Assembly: GCF_018860345.1 (NCBI RefSeq)
Contig: NZ_JAHKPJ010000025.1
Location: 310,001-374,000 of the forward strand
From: Psychrosphaera sp. F3M07
GTDB taxonomy: Bacteria; Pseudomonadota; Gammaproteobacteria; Enterobacterales; Alteromonadaceae
Direction: 5' to 3'
DNA: 64,000 nucleotides
Both the position numbers and the translations under genes were made by a program. How positions within the stretch are numbered: the first letter of the stretch is position 1; every line of letters begins with the position of its first letter. The notes under the pieces are model-generated. The model did not search any database and was not told the origin of the DNA. It saw only the letters and a list, made by a program, of their open reading frames with translations. Of the stretch, positions 17,733 to 25,547 are shown one piece after another.

Positions 17733-17738
17733 CAAATT

Positions 17739-17772
17739 AATCCCTTTATTTTGGTTAATAAAGGGATTTTTT
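17739..17772 (+). terminator. Intrinsic terminator of the PL7 gene
   Basis: A 12-bp perfect stem AATCCCTTTATT/AATAAAGGGATT around TTGGTT is followed by a T tract (17767-17772). It lies 40 bp after the PL7 stop and 27 bp before the end of the convergent fbp gene. Confidence 0.9.
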
Positions 17773-17798
17773 ATTAATTGAGTCGTATTAAATAAGGA

Positions 17799-18761
17799 CT
17801 AACTAAAATTTAACTTCTTGGTTAAATTAGTAGATCCCATAATCACAGGTACTCTTTGATGTAATGTGTTTGGTTTGATATCTAAAATACGCGCTTGGTT
17901 GTTAGATACCGCTAAACCGCCTGCTTTTTCAACTAACATAGCTAACGGGTTGGCTTCGTATAACAGTCTAATCTTGCCATTTTCAATACCTTTACGGCTA
18001 TCGCTTGGATATACAAATATTCCACCACGACTAATAACTCGGTGAACATCTCCCACCATAGCCGCATTCCAGCGCATAGACGCTTTGTTATATTCATCAC
18101 TGGCGTATAACACATCATCAAAAAATTTCTGAACGTCATTATTCCAAAAACGATAATTAGCCATGTTCACCGCAAACTCTTTGCTATCTGCTGGAATCGA
18201 CATTTCATCTTGAGTTAACAGGTAACCACCATGGGTTAAATCTAATGTATAACAACGCGTCGGGCCGCCTGTGGTCATCACCAACATAGTAGATGCGCCA
18301 TACAATACATAACCGGCACAAACTTGCTCAGAACCCGATTGTAGAAATTGTTCATCACTATCAAAAGGCACATCGTTTCTGGCGTTGTATATGGTAAATA
18401 TTGTGCCTATTTGGCCATTAATATCTATGTTAGAAGAACCATCAAGTGGATCAAAAGCAACTATATATTTGCCATTTTCATGACCGCCAACCACATTGTC
18501 TTCTTCTTCCGATGCTATCGCTCTGACGGTGTCATCATCCAATAACATATCTTTTAGCAATTGATTGGATAATACGTCGAGTTTCTTTTGCACTTCACCT
18601 TGGATATTCTCATCAAGCGTTGAACCTAAAACACCTGCTAAGGCACCTTGGCTAACTCTAAATGCAATTTCTTTAGAAGCCGCTAAGATAGTACGAATTA
18701 ACATGATTAAATCTAAATCAACGCCATCTTGTTTTAAAACAGGTACCAATCTTTTCATCAT
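17799..18761 (-). CDS. fbp: Class I fructose-1,6-bisphosphatase
   Basis: It has 320 residues and is full length for class I FBPase. The metal/phosphate site SEEED (84-88) and signature FDPLDGSSNID (103-113) are intact. It hydrolyses fructose 1,6-bisphosphate to fructose 6-phosphate in gluconeogenesis. It is the last gene of the minus-strand alginate operon, 57 bp after the aldolase start-to-stop interval. Its place fits recycling of Entner-Doudoroff glyceraldehyde 3-phosphate to hexose phosphate during growth on alginate. Two adjacent ATG codons open the frame (18761 or 18758). Confidence 0.95.
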   Translation of the reverse strand: MMKRLVPVLKQDGVDLDLIMLIRTILAASKEIAFRVSQGALAGVLGSTLDENIQGEVQKKLDVLSNQLLKDMLLDDDTVRAIASEEEDNVVGGHENGKYIVAFDPLDGSSNIDINGQIGTIFTIYNARNDVPFDSDEQFLQSGSEQVCAGYVLYGASTMLVMTTGGPTRCYTLDLTHGGYLLTQDEMSIPADSKEFAVNMANYRFWNNDVQKFFDDVLYASDEYNKASMRWNAAMVGDVHRVISRGGIFVYPSDSRKGIENGKIRLLYEANPLAMLVEKAGGLAVSNNQARILDIKPNTLHQRVPVIMGSTNLTKKLNFS

Positions 18762-18818
18762 TTTTCTCTAAAAATAGAATCAACTATAACCACAACACTC
18801 ACCATCCGTCGGTTGCGA

Positions 18819-19895
18819 CTAATATCGGTTAATGCAGTTCAACTCAGCAAAACATTGCTCTAAACGTATCACCATAGACTCTTCTGCTTTACGCAACCAA
18901 ACTCTAGGATCGTAATGTTTTTTATTTGGTTTGTCGTCACCATCAGGGTTACCGATTTGACCTTGCAAGTAAGCTTGTTTGTCATTGTAGTAATTAAGAA
19001 CACCAGACCAACTCGCCCACTGCGTGTCAGTATCTATGTTCATTTTTACAACGCCATAGGTTAATGACTCGGCAATTTTTTCAGGTTCAGAGCCTGAACC
19101 ACCATGGAAAACAAAGTTTAAGCTGTTATGTGGTAGCCCAAATTTATCTGAAACAAACTTTTGTGAGTTTTTCAAAATCTCAGGCGTTAACACGACATTG
19201 CCAGGTTTGTATACACCATGCACATTGCCAAATGACGCCGCGATAATAAATTTATCAGAAATTTTTGATAACTCTTCATAGGCATAGGCAACGTCTTCCG
19301 GTTGGGTATATAAATCCGACGCATCCATATGGCTATTATCAACACCATCTTCTTCGCCACCAGTGCAACCTAACTCTATCTCTAAGGTCATGCCCATTTT
19401 GCTCATGCGCTCAAGGTACTGAGCACAAATAGCGATATTCTCTTCCAATGGTTGTTCTGAAAGATCAATCATGTGTGAACTAAATAAAGGTTTTCCGGTT
19501 TGTTTAAAATGCGCTTCGCTTTCGTCTAACAACCCATCAATCCAAGGCAAAAGCTTTTTAGCGGCATGGTCGGTATGCAATAACACTGGCACACCGTATG
19601 AGTCAGCAACGGCATGCACATACTTAGCCGCGGCTACAGCACCTTTAACGGCTGCATCTTGGCCTTGTAGTTTTGCGCCCTTTCCTAAAAAGAAAGAGGC
19701 ACCACCATTTGATAACTGAATAATAACGGGGGAATTAACTTTAGCTGCCGCTTCTAAAGTGGCATTAATTGAGTTAGTACCAACGGTATTAACCGCTGGT
19801 AATGCATATTGGTTGGCTCTGGCGTGATTAAACAAGGTTTGAACGTCATCACCTAAGATAACGCCTGAAGGTAATACATCTGATAATTGAGTCAT
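18819..19895 (-). CDS. fba: Class II fructose-bisphosphate aldolase
   Basis: ATG 19895 is chosen because the family N-terminus (PSGVILGDDVQ) begins just after it; the longer TTG-started frame would overlap eda. The product is about 358 residues. Zinc/catalytic motif HTDH (107-110) and the later HGGSG loop are present, as in FbaA. In the gluconeogenic direction it condenses glyceraldehyde 3-phosphate and dihydroxyacetone phosphate to fructose 1,6-bisphosphate. It lies 13 bp after eda and before fbp, so aldolase and phosphatase follow directly on the KDPG-cleavage step. Confidence 0.94.
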   Translation of the reverse strand: MTQLSDVLPSGVILGDDVQTLFNHARANQYALPAVNTVGTNSINATLEAAAKVNSPVIIQLSNGGASFFLGKGAKLQGQDAAVKGAVAAAKYVHAVADSYGVPVLLHTDHAAKKLLPWIDGLLDESEAHFKQTGKPLFSSHMIDLSEQPLEENIAICAQYLERMSKMGMTLEIELGCTGGEEDGVDNSHMDASDLYTQPEDVAYAYEELSKISDKFIIAASFGNVHGVYKPGNVVLTPEILKNSQKFVSDKFGLPHNSLNFVFHGGSGSEPEKIAESLTYGVVKMNIDTDTQWASWSGVLNYYNDKQAYLQGQIGNPDGDDKPNKKHYDPRVWLRKAEESMVIRLEQCFAELNCINRY

Positions 19896-19908
19896 CTTGG
19901 ATAACCTA

Positions 19909-20526
19909 TTATTGAATCGCTTTTTTACAAGCATCGGTAATGGCTTGCCAATCTTCTGCTTCTACCCAGTTTTTTGGACAAACCCAAGTACCACCAACGG
20001 CAATAACATTGTTTAGAGATAAGTAATCGCCTTTGTTTTGCTCTGACACACCACCGGTTGGGCAAAATTTAATGCCTTGGAATACTGAGCCAACCGCCGA
20101 TAAAAACGGTGCGCCACCAGACAAAGATGCTGGGAATAATTTCAATTCAGTAAACCCGTGTTCGATAGCCATTAATATATCACCTGTGTTTGAAACACCC
20201 GGTAATACAGGTACGCCACACTTGGTTAAATGGCTTAGTAGTTTGTCAGACACTGCTGGAGTAACAATAAAGTCAGAACCTGCATCAATTGCCTGCTGCA
20301 ATATTGCTTCATTGGTAATCGTACCTGCACCTACTAACAATTCAGGAACTTGTTCTTTTATTGCTTTAAGGGCTGCTAAAGATTGATCTGTACGTAATAC
20401 CACTTCAACAAGTTTTAACCCAGCGGCGGCCATTGCTTTAGCAATATTGACACCTTGTTCAGGTGTGTCGGCCTGAATGATAGGCAATAATGTTTGTGAA
20501 CCCATTAAACTAGAAAAAGAAGTCAT
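19909..20526 (-). CDS. eda: KDPG aldolase, alginate-locus copy
   Basis: It has 205 residues. The Schiff-base lysine is K129 in ELKLFPASLSGG, with the supporting E41 (VEVVLR) and PTGGV loop. It splits 2-keto-3-deoxy-6-phosphogluconate to pyruvate and glyceraldehyde 3-phosphate, the last alginate-specific step. A gap-free paralogue of identical length, roughly two-thirds identical, is encoded at 46007-46624 in the second uronate locus. It is in the operon with kdgK upstream and fba downstream. A hairpin at 20570-20597 separates it from kdgK. Confidence 0.95.
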   Translation of the reverse strand: MTSFSSLMGSQTLLPIIQADTPEQGVNIAKAMAAAGLKLVEVVLRTDQSLAALKAIKEQVPELLVGAGTITNEAILQQAIDAGSDFIVTPAVSDKLLSHLTKCGVPVLPGVSNTGDILMAIEHGFTELKLFPASLSGGAPFLSAVGSVFQGIKFCPTGGVSEQNKGDYLSLNNVIAVGGTWVCPKNWVEAEDWQAITDACKKAIQ

Positions 20527-20569
20527 CTAAATACCTTTACTCTTACAATAATAATTAAAATGTTGAAGG

Positions 20570-20597
20570 TGGCACAGACAAGTTATGGTCTGTGCCA
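20570..20597. other. Intercistronic hairpin between kdgK and eda
   Basis: TGGCACAGAC and GTCTGTGCCA form a perfect 10-bp stem with an 8-nt loop. There is no T tract in the direction of transcription, so it is more likely an RNA-processing or stability element than a terminator. Confidence 0.6.
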
Positions 20598-20640
20598 TTA
20601 AATTTTGACGCTATTAAACGAAAAATAGCGTTAAGATCGG

Positions 20641-21561
20641 TTACTGCCTAATTGAATCAAATGCTTCTTTAGGAATGATTGCACCTGGATACTGGATAAC
20701 CGTGCCCGCTGCTTTTGCCGCTAATTGAACAGCATCTGTTATTGAGCGACCTGTAAGGCGAGAACCCAAATACGCACCGTTGAACGAATCACCAGCTGAG
20801 TTGGTATCCACAACGTTTTCAACCGGTAAAATATCAATGAAGGTTTCTTCACCGTCATATATAACCAAAACACCATTTGGTCCATCTTTGATCACCAACT
20901 CTTTGATGTTGTATGGCTTACAGAATGTTTTTACATGGTCAAAACTGGTGTGGCCGTAAATTGAATTAAAGTCTTCAATACCCGGTAAAACAATGTCGCT
21001 AACTTGCAGTGCTAGGTCATATAATAATTTGGTTTCGTCTACCGATGCCCATAAACGAGCACGATAATTAGGATCAAATACAATTTGAACACCCGCGTCT
21101 TTTAATTGCCAAACCATTTGCCAAAATGAGTCTCTATGCTCAGGTTTGATAATCGCTAATGAAATGCCAGAAAAGAAAAACATGTCTGCACATTTTAATT
21201 TTGCGATTGCCTCGTCGTTGAACAGCTCCATTGTATAACGCGCAGCGGCGTCACTACGCCAATAGGTAAAACTTCTTTCCCCAACATCATCGGTTTCAAC
21301 CAAATACATACCAGGGATTTTAGTGTCATGTTTGAAAACAAATTCTGTATCTATTTCTTCTTCAGCAAACACACTGATCATTTTGTCGCTTAAATTATCT
21401 TGACCAACAGAAGTCACAATTGAAGAATTAATCGCTGGAAAGCATCGTTTTAAATACACAGCAGCATTGTAAACATCACCGGCAAACGATTGACGCATCA
21501 AACTTTCTTCGATTGAGCGTAACTCAATCATACACTCGCCAAAAAAATAAATATTTTTCAT
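20641..21561 (-). CDS. kdgK: 2-keto-3-deoxygluconate kinase, alginate-locus copy
   Basis: ATG 21561 is preferred to the TTG at 21567, giving 306 residues. It is a PfkB/ribokinase-fold sugar kinase: substrate-side GDVYNAA (28-34), FDPNYR (162-167) and the C-terminal signature DTNSAGDSFNGAY (252-264), with catalytic D258. It phosphorylates KDG to KDPG for the neighbouring Eda. A second copy is at 59279-60193. It lies between the MFS transporter gene and eda in the operon. Confidence 0.93.
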   Translation of the reverse strand: MKNIYFFGECMIELRSIEESLMRQSFAGDVYNAAVYLKRCFPAINSSIVTSVGQDNLSDKMISVFAEEEIDTEFVFKHDTKIPGMYLVETDDVGERSFTYWRSDAAARYTMELFNDEAIAKLKCADMFFFSGISLAIIKPEHRDSFWQMVWQLKDAGVQIVFDPNYRARLWASVDETKLLYDLALQVSDIVLPGIEDFNSIYGHTSFDHVKTFCKPYNIKELVIKDGPNGVLVIYDGEETFIDILPVENVVDTNSAGDSFNGAYLGSRLTGRSITDAVQLAAKAAGTVIQYPGAIIPKEAFDSIRQ

Positions 21562-21600
21562 TTTCAAAACTTATTAACTTTAAATTAAATGTGTGAAGCA

Positions 21601-21636
21601 AATACCCAAACGACCTCACAGTGTCATTTGGGTATT
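21601..21636. other. Intercistronic hairpin between the MFS gene and kdgK
   Basis: AATACCCAAA (21601-21610) pairs with TTTGGGTATT (21627-21636) around a 16-nt loop. A T run follows only on the plus strand, so it should not stop the minus-strand operon. It may tune relative transcript levels. Confidence 0.55.
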
Positions 21637-21652
21637 GCTGTTTTTTAGCTGC

Positions 21653-22954
21653 TTACTGTTTTGGCTTTAAAGGTTCAACTCTTGGAATTAAGATCCAAAC
21701 CGCCGCCATAGCAATGATTGCTAACGATGCACCTATGATAAATGCAGGGTAGTAGTTACCATCTGCAGTTAAAATTGGAACTAAAGACGTTAAGCCAACC
21801 GCGCCTAATTTAGCGGCCATGCCAGAGAAGCCCGCTAATGTTGCCACCGACTTTTTACCAAGAAGGTCACTTGGTAGTGTTTGCACGTTACCAATTGCCG
21901 TTTGGAAACCAAATAAGATAACGGCCATGATTAATACCGCATTAACGGGAGCGCCTGGATTAGACATCGCTAGTAATGAAGGCAGCATAATTAAACAGCC
22001 TAAAGTAATAACAAACTTACGTGTTTTGTTTGTATCCCAACCGGCTTTAATGCGGTTTTGAGCAAGTAAGCCACCAAACCAAGCACCGAACATAGCACCA
22101 ACATAAGGAACCCAACCGTAGATACCAATCGCTTTTACGTCCATGCCGTAAACTTCGTTTAGATAAATAGGGATCCAAAATACGAATAACCACCAAATTG
22201 GGTCTATCGCCGCAGATGCGATGATCACACCCCAGCTTTGTTTACGAGATAATAGTTCAGTCGTTGACGGGTTATATTCATCAATTTCAACACCGGTTTC
22301 AGCAGAAATTTCACGTTTTTGACCAGTTAAGATATATGCGCGTTCTTCTTCTGTGATCCATGGATGTTTACCAGGAGGCGCTTTCACTAAAACCATCCAA
22401 GGCACTAACCATAAAAGACCCACTAAACCAATGATCACAAACACCATTTTCCAGCTGAAATATATGGTTAAGAATGCAATAAGTGGAATTGCAATAATGC
22501 CACCAATGGCAGCACCAGAGTTAAAGATACCTTGTGCTAATGCACGTTCTTTGGTTGGGAACCATTCTGCATTACCTTTAGCTGCACCCGGCCAGTTACC
22601 GGCTTCTGCAACACCAAGAATGGCGCGGAAAATACTGAAACTTAATACACCTTGAGCAAAGGCATGTGCCGCGGTCGCTAATGACCAAACACCGATTGAA
22701 AGTACAAAACCAATTCTGGTTCCAATCCAGTCGAAGATCTTACCGAAGATGGCTTGACCAAATGCATAAGCAAATACGAATACCACTGAAATGGTAGCGT
22801 AAATTTGTTTACGCTCTAACGCAGACTCGTCCGGAAATAAGTCTTCTACGATATCAGGCCATAAAACACTTAATGCTGAACGGTCGATATAATTTATTAT
22901 GGTAGCAAGCGCAATTAATGCGATTACCCACCAACGTAATCCTTGAATTTTCAT
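21653..22954 (-). CDS. MFS transporter, probable unsaturated monouronate/DEH symporter
   Basis: It has 433 residues and 12 predicted membrane helices, of the anion:cation symporter type like ExuT. The first helix is followed by the family segment NYIDRSALSVLWP (21-33). The loop-2/3 region reads GKIFDWIGTRIGF, and NWPGAAKGNAEWFPTKERA (about 121-139) is typical for hexuronate permeases. By position between kdgF and kdgK it should carry alginate-derived monouronates or DEH across the inner membrane. AGGA precedes ATG 22954. It starts one base after the kdgF stop, so the two are coupled. Confidence 0.9.
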   Translation of the reverse strand: MKIQGLRWWVIALIALATIINYIDRSALSVLWPDIVEDLFPDESALERKQIYATISVVFVFAYAFGQAIFGKIFDWIGTRIGFVLSIGVWSLATAAHAFAQGVLSFSIFRAILGVAEAGNWPGAAKGNAEWFPTKERALAQGIFNSGAAIGGIIAIPLIAFLTIYFSWKMVFVIIGLVGLLWLVPWMVLVKAPPGKHPWITEEERAYILTGQKREISAETGVEIDEYNPSTTELLSRKQSWGVIIASAAIDPIWWLFVFWIPIYLNEVYGMDVKAIGIYGWVPYVGAMFGAWFGGLLAQNRIKAGWDTNKTRKFVITLGCLIMLPSLLAMSNPGAPVNAVLIMAVILFGFQTAIGNVQTLPSDLLGKKSVATLAGFSGMAAKLGAVGLTSLVPILTADGNYYPAFIIGASLAIIAMAAVWILIPRVEPLKPKQ

Positions 22955-22955
22955 G

Positions 22956-23309
22956 TTATTTTTCCTCTAAGAAGTCTTCACGAGCTGGACTAAAAGTATC
23001 AATTAAGATGCCACCGGTAGGACAAGTAGCTCCGTGATCTGCAAAAGGAGGAATGTAACAGCTGTCTCCTGGCTTCATTACCGTGGTCACACCGTCTATA
23101 TTGAAGTGGAACTCCCCTTCTACTACATAAGTAATTTGAGAGTGTCTGTGGGCATGATTATAACCAATAGCCCCTTCGTCAAAATATATTTTAACCGCCA
23201 TTAACTCGTCGTTAAAACCCAACATTTGACGACGTAAACCGCCACCTATGTCTTCAATCTCAGCCGTAGCGCCGTCAGTAAAATGTGCACTTTCATTTTG
23301 CATCTTCAT
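22956..23309 (-). CDS. kdgF: KdgF cupin, unsaturated uronate ketonisation
   Basis: This is a 117-residue single cupin. Metal ligands are probably H52, H54 and Q58 (in NHAHRHSQ) and H92 (FADHGA), the arrangement seen in KdgF. KdgF promotes ring opening of 4,5-unsaturated monouronates to linear DEH, linking the PL17 product to the reductase. It lies between the PL17 gene (11 bp) and the MFS gene (1 bp). The family assignment is strong from both size and context. Confidence 0.92.
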   Translation of the reverse strand: MKMQNESAHFTDGATAEIEDIGGGLRRQMLGFNDELMAVKIYFDEGAIGYNHAHRHSQITYVVEGEFHFNIDGVTTVMKPGDSCYIPPFADHGATCPTGGILIDTFSPAREDFLEEK

Positions 23310-23320
23310 ATTATTAACTC

Positions 23321-25543
23321 CTATTGATTATTCAGCTCATAAACAGCCAAACGGCCATTTAGTGATAATGTTTTATTGTTATATTTGAATTCAGTTGTCA
23401 ATTTCTGATCCGTTTCAGCTTGGTTGATAACAACCAAATATGAACGTTCTGCAATATCGATTTTGATAAGTGCCAGTTGATCTTGCTCGGTAAACTCTAG
23501 TCCAGAAACACGACTTGCCGCTTCTAAAGTGAACTCTTTACTTGGATTATATAACCCATGCGGTTCTAACAATGAAATGAATTTATGCTGTTTGGTATTT
23601 TCAACACGTCTGATAAACCCATGTTCATTACGTAAGTTAAAGTTAGGATCATTGGCACCTAGTTGGGTGAATAAAAATGATTCATTACCTTTAACTAAAC
23701 TGGTTTGAGTATAAAAACGACCGTTTTCATTTAACCACGTTACTTTAGCTAACCCTTGCTCAGGGGTCGCTTGTGCTTTTAACCACATATGCTGGTAACC
23801 GTTTTTAGTACCTACTGGTTTTAAACTATTGGTATTACCCACTAATGGGAAGTTAGTTTCAATAAGCTGACCATGATAATGCAATGGTAAATCTAACTGA
23901 TGTTTATCATCTGAAGTTACATTAAATAAATCTAACGCAACTGCGTTGTCCAAACCAGGAAGGTTAACAAGTGCTAACGTACGCTCTAATTCAACACCTT
24001 CATACGCCGTGCTTATTTTGCCACTTGAAACCGTACCAAAATTGTTGGTTTCAAAGTAGTTAAGTGTCGGGTAGTTAGCATTACCTACTTCCACATTTTC
24101 ATTAAAGTGCGTTGTCTCGTCGACGACAACGGTATTATGTGCCACGGTTTGTTTAGCATAGGTTTCATTTTCTGGTAAATAACGACCACCAAATTTAGCT
24201 TCAACATTCAAGAAACGAGCAGCACCATAATCCGATACGATTTCATTTCCGGCGTCATAAAACTGCCAAGTTAATTTATCAAAATGACCGTGACCTAAAC
24301 CTTGAGCTGCAGGTTTATACAATACTGTTTGAGTACTATTAAAGTCTGAATCTTCAGTAACACTTCGCATAATAACTAATGCGCCTTGTTTACCGTCATT
24401 GCCATCACCAAATGCCACTGACTTAAACTGATAAGGTGTTGCTAAGTTGTTATCTAACGCTTTAGCTACTTTTAATCCATCGCCAGATAAAATGATTTGG
24501 TCTTGTTGCTGCGCGATATCTAAATAACCAGTATTGCCTGTTAATCCATAAGCAATGGTTACCCCATGAACTAGCTCAATGGTGTCAATGCCTTTACTTT
24601 TAATCGCATCATTTATTGGGAAGAATAAGCCGTTGTAGCTAAGTTGAATAGTTGTATCTATGGCTTTTAATAATAACCCATTGCGCTGTTCAAAAATTTT
24701 ACGTTCAGGTTGGTTATTTTCTATTGCTTTAGCAAAGGTAACAAAAGGGAATAATGCGTATCTTTGATAATACGGGCCTTCGTTATAATAACCTTGCGGT
24801 GAAAATAACTGCTCTATCTGTTTTAAGAAACCGCCCTTACCCGATTTTTGTAAATCATATAATGCTTTTTCTACCCACTCAGGTTCATTCATAACAAAGC
24901 CAGCCATACCTACTCCGGCTGTTGCCCAAGTGCCATGATTATGAACTTTATTAAACGTAGATGGTTGCCCTTCAGATAAAAACAGCGCAACCGGTTTTAA
25001 TAACTCTTGTTCTATTTTTTTGATCTCAGATGCATTTAACGCGTTATAAACTAAGTCATAAGCCTGAATGGTATACACTAACCACACGGCTTCGTTCAGG
25101 CTTTGCCAGAAAAACTTACCCGGGTTTTGCGACTTCATTTTTCTAGCAGGATGTAGTGGCAAGTTTGGATATAAATTTGCGTACTGCAACAACATATCGG
25201 TAACAAAGTCAGCGTACTTTTCGTCTTGGCTTAATTGATAAATCATGCCCGCGTTGTACATTAACTGATAGTTCTTTTTATGGCGTTCATGAGTATAACC
25301 ACCACCGCCGTCTTTAGGCACCGGCACTTCCATTGGTTGTTGCATTTGTGCATCAACTTGCGCTTTTAACTTTTTGTAAGTCGTTGCAAAACGGCCTTCA
25401 ACGTTAATCGCGTCACGCATTAACTGCACGTCTTCAGAGGTAGTTACTAAATTAGGGTGTTTGGCATTTACACCCAATGAACTCATCGCAAACACACTCG
25501 CTATTAAAGCAATGGCTGCTACTTTTTTAGTTAAATTCAACAT
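23321..25543 (-). CDS. PL17 oligoalginate lyase
   Basis: It has 740 residues with a signal peptide (about 1-27, ending GVNA). An all-alpha toroid domain (about 30-370) is followed by a beta-sandwich heparinase-II/III-like domain (about 385-735). The active site is HNHGTW with N202 and H203, and GPYYQRY with Y258/Y259, lining up with N201 and Y258 of Saccharophagus Alg17C. A later GHGHFDK supplies the further histidine and metal-site region. It removes unsaturated monouronate from alginate oligomer ends, probably in the periplasm. It lies four bases after the PL6 gene and before kdgF. Confidence 0.95.
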   Translation of the reverse strand: MLNLTKKVAAIALIASVFAMSSLGVNAKHPNLVTTSEDVQLMRDAINVEGRFATTYKKLKAQVDAQMQQPMEVPVPKDGGGGYTHERHKKNYQLMYNAGMIYQLSQDEKYADFVTDMLLQYANLYPNLPLHPARKMKSQNPGKFFWQSLNEAVWLVYTIQAYDLVYNALNASEIKKIEQELLKPVALFLSEGQPSTFNKVHNHGTWATAGVGMAGFVMNEPEWVEKALYDLQKSGKGGFLKQIEQLFSPQGYYNEGPYYQRYALFPFVTFAKAIENNQPERKIFEQRNGLLLKAIDTTIQLSYNGLFFPINDAIKSKGIDTIELVHGVTIAYGLTGNTGYLDIAQQQDQIILSGDGLKVAKALDNNLATPYQFKSVAFGDGNDGKQGALVIMRSVTEDSDFNSTQTVLYKPAAQGLGHGHFDKLTWQFYDAGNEIVSDYGAARFLNVEAKFGGRYLPENETYAKQTVAHNTVVVDETTHFNENVEVGNANYPTLNYFETNNFGTVSSGKISTAYEGVELERTLALVNLPGLDNAVALDLFNVTSDDKHQLDLPLHYHGQLIETNFPLVGNTNSLKPVGTKNGYQHMWLKAQATPEQGLAKVTWLNENGRFYTQTSLVKGNESFLFTQLGANDPNFNLRNEHGFIRRVENTKQHKFISLLEPHGLYNPSKEFTLEAASRVSGLEFTEQDQLALIKIDIAERSYLVVINQAETDQKLTTEFKYNNKTLSLNGRLAVYELNNQ

Positions 25544-25547
25544 AATT

